Shown in pieces: positions 60,001-64,000 of a DNA stretch of 64,000 bases. Positions within the stretch are counted from its first letter, which is position 1. Each line of letters opens with the position of its first letter. The DNA is taken from the NCBI GenBank assembly GCA_041666525.1, contig JBAYGT010000012.1, positions 1-64,000 of the forward strand, in the 5' to 3' direction. A program made the translations under genes and the position numbers. The DNA is from JBAXTZ01 sp041666525. Lineage in GTDB: Bacteria; Bacillota; Negativicutes; JBAXTZ01. Under the pieces are notes generated by a model. That model saw only the letters and a list, made by a program, of their open reading frames with translations. It did no database searches and had not been told where the DNA came from.

Positions 60001-60828
60001 ACTGCCGTCATCTTTAGTTGACGACCGAACAAATATTTTACAATTTATCGCTTCACTGTCGTCCACAACGGAAAAAAGAATAATAGTAGCCTTGCTGGCA
60101 GTTTTTCGCGTTTCTATTTTAAAAATTCGACCTTCAATTGCGACATTAAAACACTCGTCACGAATCAATTCCAAAATGCGTTTTGGTTCGACATTGCTGG
60201 GCTTACCCAATAGTTGCGCACCATTTCCACCAAAGCTACCGCCGTTGGTCTTAGAAACAGGCGAAGAATAAGAGCTGGCTTCAACCTCAGAAGCCCGTAA
60301 ATCCTCCTCAATTATATCGCTATCTTCCGGTAATTCTTGCACAACTATACTTATTTCTACACAATCCGCCGCCGGATGATCGGTACACTCAGCAAGAAAT
60401 TTTTTTATTAATTCAACCGTTTGGTTATCATGCAATAACTTCTCAACGGCCTCATTATCGACAGCTATTGTTATCCGATTGCTTAGTATTTCAATAGCAG
60501 CAGCATTAAGCGAGCGCCAAACAAGCGCCGGAAATTCAACACCGGCGTCACTCAATACTTCATGCGGCTGGCTGCAAAATTCAGCAAAACTAATTTTCTC
60601 AGTTTTTTCTATTTCAAACCGGACACTGTTAACTCCAAGCAGCTTGGCTAAAGCTAATGAAATTGTCGTAAGTTGGTCCTCGTCTATGGCTACTTCAATT
60701 GTCATCATCAACAACAATAAGTTGTTGATTTCATCAAACGTCACTGATTTAATGCTACCCTCTTCAAGCGTTTTCTTGATAGATTGCGGCACATTTAACT
60801 TGGAAATAAAATTCAAGTATTTATTCAT
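57100..60828 (-). CDS. polC: DNA polymerase III alpha subunit, PolC type, lacking the exonuclease insert
   Basis: 1242 residues, against about 1430 for Bacillus PolC. Order: N-terminal domain (1-215), OB fold (about 220-315), PHP domain from about 328 (RVEFHCHSKMSSLDA; AVAITDHGV), polymerase core with zinc finger (CSKC...CSCG), the catalytic DxD in GDKTPDIDLNFSGEY, and the fingers. In ordinary PolC the PHP domain is interrupted by a DEDD 3'-5' exonuclease. Here YGIEGYLVKDEAVDD (about 399-413) runs on after a few residues into YHIIILAKNQTGLKNLYKL (about 419-437) with no exonuclease motif. Proofreading would need a separate protein. ATG at 60828 with AAGAG upstream. Replicative leading-strand polymerase in Firmicutes. 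Confidence 0.93.
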   Translation of the reverse strand: MNKYLNFISKLNVPQSIKKTLEEGSIKSVTFDEINNLLLLMMTIEVAIDEDQLTTISLALAKLLGVNSVRFEIEKTEKISFAEFCSQPHEVLSDAGVEFPALVWRSLNAAAIEILSNRITIAVDNEAVEKLLHDNQTVELIKKFLAECTDHPAADCVEISIVVQELPEDSDIIEEDLRASEVEASSYSSPVSKTNGGSFGGNGAQLLGKPSNVEPKRILELIRDECFNVAIEGRIFKIETRKTASKATIILFSVVDDSEAINCKIFVRSSTKDDGSLADRIKKGMLVKIHGDIKRDQYDNRGGLVMEPKSITVLPAKPLRMDDCEHKRVEFHCHSKMSSLDATVSATDIVSTAARWGHRAVAITDHGVAQSFPDAARAAAKYNKSALDSGSEHRIKVIYGIEGYLVKDEAVDDVKAHLYHIIILAKNQTGLKNLYKLISDSHLLRYKKRPRVLRSDIEKYREGLIVGSACEAGEVFRAIATGENDSELKRIADFYDYLEIQPTANNSFMIRRGLVRNYEHLQLLNKQIVQLGEVLKKPVLATTDAHFLNPEDEIYRSIILAVKGMEDGSYPLPLYFRNTKEMLTEFSYLGEEKAFEVVVTNTNMIADSIEFLQPIPNKLFPPKIPGSEEEIQSMAIRNAKLQYGEILPAIVSERLDFELKSIVGHGYAVLYLIAHKLVKKSNEDGYLVGSRGSVGSSFVATMTGITEVNPLPPHWLCSKCKTSEFVLDGSFANGFDLPDKKCSCGAVMSKNGHNIPFAVFMGFEGDKTPDIDLNFSGEYQAKIHKYTEELLGKENVFRAGTISTVAEKNAYGFAKKYFETKGFNASEAYITSFSEGCVGVKRTSGQHPGGLMVVPYDMDICDVTPVQYPAEAKDTGIITTHFDYHSIHDALVKLDNLGHDVPTIIKDLSEMSDTDPNDVAFDDIRTLSLFSSTEAVGLTPEQLLGSTVATFGVPEFGTKFVREMLRDTNPKKFSELVRISGFSHGTDVWLGNAKDLIVSKTAKVGEVISARDDIMIYLIDKGLERKHAFTIMENVRKGKGLSAQDVEAMKAAKVPNWYIDSCQKIKYLFPKAHAVAYVMMAFRIAYFKVHEPLPFYAASFSVKAEDFDAEMICNGLERLKREYELLERKGKEVSGKEEVLMPIMELAIEMYLRGFEFMKVDLQRSHCNKFRIIDNKVLPPLCALSGLGGNAALNIVRERELRPFTSIEDLQTRARINKTVTEVMRTHGCFTGMEETDQMTLF

Positions 60829-60856
60829 ATTCACTCTTTTTGTAATTTTTGGAAAT

Positions 60857-60967
60857 TCAATAACCGTTACATTTTATCCATAGGTGACAAATAATAGCTC
60901 CACCGATAGCAATCATCGTCATACGACGTGATTGCAAACTACGTTTCAGTTCGCTTGAATTTCCCAT
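60857..60967 (-). pseudogene. remnant of an amino-acid permease N-terminus
   Basis: 36-codon frame between proS and polC. Its start, SSELKRSLQSRRMTMIAIGGAI, closely resembles the opening of APC-family amino-acid permeases (typically ELKRGLKxRHxxxIALGGxIG before the first membrane helix). After GGAI the reading breaks to non-permease sequence and soon stops, with no further permease sequence. It looks like a gene deleted down to its first codons. Chance resemblance cannot be excluded for so short a stretch. Confidence 0.5.
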
Positions 60968-60996
60968 TTTCCCTACGGCATCCAATCGTTCGATTG

Positions 60997-62700
60997 CTAG
61001 ACCAAAACTAGGAGATTTTTTATCTTTTCAAGATAATTGTTAACCGAAATAAAATGAATTTCGCCACTCTTGCGTTCTTTAACTTCTAACAAGCCCTCGT
61101 TTACCGCTTTAGCGCCAACAGTAATTTTTAACGGGTAACCAATCAAGTCGGCATCCTTAAATTTTACGCCAGGACGCTCATTACGATCATCTAACACCGT
61201 CTCAATACCAGCACTGTTTAGCTGCTTATAAATTTTCTCGGCAAGGGCAACTTGCTCAACATCTTTTGCGCTGATTGGCACAACAACCGCATGATATGGC
61301 GCTATATTTACCGGCCACACAATACCATTGTCATCGTTATGTTGTTCAACTGCTGCCGCCATGGTTCGGGAAATACCAATACCATAGCAGCCCATAACCA
61401 TAGGCGCCGATTTGCCGGTTTCATCCAAAAATACCGCCTCCAGAACATGGGAATATTTTGTGCCAAGCTTAAATACTTGTCCAACTTCAATGCCCCGCGC
61501 GTATTCAACCGGTTTTCCGCAACGCGGGCAGGGATCGTTAGCAGCTATCAAACGTAAATCGGCAACAATATTACATTTAAAATCACGTTTGGGATTAACA
61601 TTGATATAATGCTTATCAACTTCATTTGCTCCGGTCACCGCATTATACATATTCATTACAGTACTATCGGCTACAATAGTGACATTTTTCAACCCGATCG
61701 GCCCGAGAAAACCACCTACGCTATTCATGTCTTCATTAATCATTCGTTCGTTTGCCATATCAAGATTCAAACAACCTAGCGCGTTCTTCAATTTAATATC
61801 ATTCACCTGATGATCACCACGAATTAAAACTAGCACCGGACCATTTTCAGTAAAGTATGCAACCGATTTTATCAATTTATCCGGCGCTAGATTCAAAAAT
61901 CCGGAAACTTCTTCGATAGTTTTAACATTAGGCGTGGCAACAATCTGAAGCCCCTGTTCAATTTCAATTTCTGCTACTATAGCCGCCAGTTCGGCTTTTT
62001 CATCATTTGCCGCATAAGAACAATGACTACAAAAAACTACGCCACCTTCACCTGTTTCACACAGCGCCATAAATTCATGCGAACCACTACCACCAATCGC
62101 ACCGGAATCGGCTTCGACCGGACGAAAATTCAATCCGCAGCGACTGAATATTTTCATATAAGCAGCATACATTCGCTGATAATTCACTTCTAACCCGGCT
62201 TCATCTTTATCAAACGAATAAGCATCTTTCATAATAAACTCACGACCGCGAATTAAACCAAAACGCGGACGAATTTCATCACGATATTTATTTTGAATCT
62301 GATATAAATTAAGTGGCAATTGACGATAAGAGCGCACGTCCATTTTCACCAACGTAGTAATCATCTCTTCATGCGTCGGCCCAAGACAAAACGGACGGCC
62401 ATGGCGATCATTCAATCGCCACATCTCGTCACCATATACATCCCAGCGGCCAGATGCTTGCCAAATTTCAGCAGGCTGAGTTATCGGCATTAGAATTTCT
62501 TGTGCATCTTCAGCATTCATCTCTTCACGCACAATCGCTTCGATTTTCTTAAGCACTCGTAGCGCAAGTGGCAAATAGCTATATATCCCACCCGCAGATT
62601 TACGGATATAACCAGCACGCATTAATAATTGGTGACTTACTATTTCGGCTTCAGCGGGAACTTCGCGCAATGTCGGCGAATATAATTTACTTGCTCTCAT
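60997..62700 (-). CDS. proS: proline-tRNA ligase
   Basis: 567 residues, bacterial (ProS type 1) form. Class II core with GPTHEEMITTLVK, RFGLIRGREFIMKDAYSFD, an INS editing domain inserted at about 225-385 (IKSVAYFTENGPVLVLIRGDHQVN) and the anticodon domain (VVVPISAKDVEQVALAEKI). It charges tRNA-Pro and clears alanine. The ATG at 62700 overlaps the end of ispG by 14 bases, has GAGG seven bases before it, and gives the standard opening RASKLYSPTLREVP. Coupled to ispG. Confidence 0.96.
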   Translation of the reverse strand: MRASKLYSPTLREVPAEAEIVSHQLLMRAGYIRKSAGGIYSYLPLALRVLKKIEAIVREEMNAEDAQEILMPITQPAEIWQASGRWDVYGDEMWRLNDRHGRPFCLGPTHEEMITTLVKMDVRSYRQLPLNLYQIQNKYRDEIRPRFGLIRGREFIMKDAYSFDKDEAGLEVNYQRMYAAYMKIFSRCGLNFRPVEADSGAIGGSGSHEFMALCETGEGGVVFCSHCSYAANDEKAELAAIVAEIEIEQGLQIVATPNVKTIEEVSGFLNLAPDKLIKSVAYFTENGPVLVLIRGDHQVNDIKLKNALGCLNLDMANERMINEDMNSVGGFLGPIGLKNVTIVADSTVMNMYNAVTGANEVDKHYINVNPKRDFKCNIVADLRLIAANDPCPRCGKPVEYARGIEVGQVFKLGTKYSHVLEAVFLDETGKSAPMVMGCYGIGISRTMAAAVEQHNDDNGIVWPVNIAPYHAVVVPISAKDVEQVALAEKIYKQLNSAGIETVLDDRNERPGVKFKDADLIGYPLKITVGAKAVNEGLLEVKERKSGEIHFISVNNYLEKIKNLLVLV

Positions 62701-63760
62701 AACAAATCCTCTCGATTTCTTTGAATAATTCATCTTCCAATTCTGATTCAGGAACCTTTTTAATGATTTCTCCCCGACGAAAAATCAATCCATACTCTAA
62801 GCCGCCGGCTATTCCAACATCAGCTTCCTTTGCTTCACCAGGACCATTCACGACACAACCCATAACCGCAATTTTCAGCGGTAAACTAATGCCCTCTAGC
62901 CGTTTTTCTACCCGCTCAGCCAACCCGATCAAGTCGATATTGGTCCGTCCGCAAGTCGGACAGGATATCAGTTCCGGGCCATAACATTTCATGCCCAGCG
63001 ACTTCAATATTTCATTACCGGTTTTCACCTCTTGAACCGGATCACCGGTTAACGATACCCGAACAGTGTCACCGATGCCTTCAGCAAGTAGTGCTCCGAT
63101 ACCTACTGCCGATTTTATCACACCGGACTTAATCGTTCCTGCCTCAGTAATTCCAACATGCAACGGATAGTCACACAACTGCGCCATCATTCGATAAGCG
63201 GCGATAGTCAATGGCACATCATGTGCTTTTAATGAAATTTTGATATCAAAAAAATCACATTGTTCCAATAATTTCACGTGCTCCATTGCGCTCGCACATA
63301 AAGCTTCCGCAGTTGGCCGCCCATATTTTCCCAACAACTCTTTTTCCAACGAACCGGCATTAACACCAATCCGTATCGGAATTCCCCGCTGCTTGGCACT
63401 GGCAACTACGGCTTTGACGTTTTCCATCGCGCCAATATTGCCGGGATTAATTCGCAATCCGTCAATTCCGTTTTCAGCGGCTGTTAATGCCAAACGAAAA
63501 TCAAAATGGATATCGGCAACCAACGGAATGGTGATTTGCTTGCGAATAGCAGCAATCGCTTCTGCGGCAGCCATATCCGGCACTGCCACCCGGACGATAT
63601 CGCAACCACAAGCTTCCATACGCTTTATTTGCGCAACTGTTGCAGCAACATCGTGTGTTTTAGTATTGCACATCGACTGTACCGACACCGGCGCATCACC
63701 GCCGATCAGCACATTACCCAATTTAATTTGCCTGGTCGTACGTCTGATTATCTTTTCCAA
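62687..63760 (-). CDS. ispG: 4-hydroxy-3-methylbut-2-en-1-yl diphosphate synthase (IspG)
   Basis: 357 residues. Penultimate step of the MEP isoprenoid pathway, using a [4Fe-4S] cluster held by Cys in SCPTCGRTNID and MGCVVNGPGEAKEADVG. TIM-barrel start RTTRQIKLGNVLIGGDAPVSVQSM is typical. TTG at 63760 is preferred (GGGGG six bases before it; family-like N-terminus); a TTG at 63781 would add seven unusual residues. It follows rseP by 25 bases, the frequent dxr-rseP-ispG-proS order. Confidence 0.95.
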   Translation of the reverse strand: MEKIIRRTTRQIKLGNVLIGGDAPVSVQSMCNTKTHDVAATVAQIKRMEACGCDIVRVAVPDMAAAEAIAAIRKQITIPLVADIHFDFRLALTAAENGIDGLRINPGNIGAMENVKAVVASAKQRGIPIRIGVNAGSLEKELLGKYGRPTAEALCASAMEHVKLLEQCDFFDIKISLKAHDVPLTIAAYRMMAQLCDYPLHVGITEAGTIKSGVIKSAVGIGALLAEGIGDTVRVSLTGDPVQEVKTGNEILKSLGMKCYGPELISCPTCGRTNIDLIGLAERVEKRLEGISLPLKIAVMGCVVNGPGEAKEADVGIAGGLEYGLIFRRGEIIKKVPESELEDELFKEIERICYESK

Positions 63761-63785
63761 CCCAAACCCCCAAAAATCCAACTTC

Positions 63786-64000
63786 TCAATTGAATATGTT
63801 CATTCGTGCAACATCTTGTATCGTCGCGTACAAAAACAAAGTCATCAATAACGCAAAACCGACAATTTGAATTTTTTTTAGCACTGAACCAGACAATGGT
63901 TTGCGGCGAACGGCTTCGATTAAAATAACAATAATATGACCACCATCAAGCGCGGGCAGCGGCAATAAGTTAATTATTCCTAAATTTATACTTAAAAATG
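63786..64000 (-). CDS. rseP: RIP metalloprotease RseP, partial (C-terminal end only)
   Basis: The last 71 codons of a site-2 protease; the rest lies beyond the right edge. NLGIINLLPLPALDGGHIIVILIEAVRRKPL contains the LDG zinc-ligand motif of the family's third membrane helix (within NLLPLPALDGGH). A final hydrophobic helix follows (IVGFALLMTLFLYATI). It cuts membrane-embedded substrates such as anti-sigma factors and signal-peptide remnants. Position before ispG agrees with the usual dxr-rseP-ispG order, so dxr is expected outside the window. Confidence 0.9.
   Translation of the reverse strand, partial: FLSINLGIINLLPLPALDGGHIIVILIEAVRRKPLSGSVLKKIQIVGFALLMTLFLYATIQDVARMNIFN

Noticed and set aside
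1..64000. CRISPR array, prophage or restriction-modification system
   Set aside because: No regularly spaced repeats, no phage structural or integrase genes and no methylase or nuclease motifs were seen in any frame.

Overview
The window is bacterial chromosome, densely coded and mostly transcribed from the minus strand. It looks like a diderm Firmicute, most likely a Negativicute (an Acidaminococcaceae/Phascolarctobacterium-like lineage is my guess, not proven). The Firmicute signs are PolC-type DNA polymerase III, a LexA gene divergent from a YneA-like LysM protein, a T-box leader before thrS, the rimP-nusA-ylxR-ylxQ-infB operon, YqeY, ComM and RecO. The outer-membrane signs are a beta-barrel protein with a signal peptide and a C-terminal Phe (42.85-43.51 kb) and an RND efflux pump with its adaptor (10.9-15.2 kb).

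Layout. 0-3.1 kb: partial membrane protein, a tiny ORF, tRNA-Leu(CAA), and a thiolase/SDR-reductase pair. 3.2-6.3 kb: lexA and a yneA-like gene around shared LexA-type boxes, an unrecognised lipoprotein, smpB and ssrA (tmRNA). 6.4-7.5 kb: a protein that reads as a prokaryotic pentameric ligand-gated ion channel. 7.7-9.0 kb: an IS4-family transposase. 9.1-18.4 kb: phosphoglucomutase, RND pump and adaptor, phoH-ybeY-LD-carboxypeptidase, and rpsU-yqeY. 18.5-22.3 kb: histidine degradation (hutU-ftcD-hutI). 22.4-24.0 kb: a 3D-domain peptidoglycan protein, a GNAT protein and tRNA-Gly(GCC). 24.0-31.5 kb: a long glutamine synthetase-family protein and the operon comM - M20 peptidase - cyanophycinase - truncated cyanophycin synthetase-like ligase. 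31.6-35.9 kb (plus strand): era, DUF502, CorC-type protein, recO and a UBA/DUF4342 protein. 35.9-41.8 kb: orphan sugar-binding protein, split transketolase, radC, and thrS with its T-box. 41.8-43.5 kb: class II fructose-bisphosphate aldolase and the outer-membrane barrel, convergent on a perfect 24-bp hairpin. 43.6-64 kb (all minus): rseP(partial)-ispG-proS, a permease remnant, polC, the rimP-nusA-ylxR-ylxQ-infB operon, rbfA-nrnA-truB-ribF, ileS, three DUF5665-like small membrane proteins, lspA and rluD.

How it fits together. The right half is core translation, replication and isoprenoid machinery. The left half is accessory: amino-acid nitrogen use (hut genes, GS-like protein and a cyanophycin-type dipeptide/polymer module suggest amino-acid catabolism with a nitrogen reserve), envelope functions, SOS control and ribosome rescue.

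The points most worth a second look are the pLGIC-like channel beside ssrA, the CphA2-like/CphB/M20 module, a PolC that seems to lack the usual inserted 3'-5' exonuclease domain, three tandem DUF5665-like proteins, and a tmRNA with a nine-codon tag. No CRISPR array and no prophage were seen. All assignments come from reading the sequence, with no database search.
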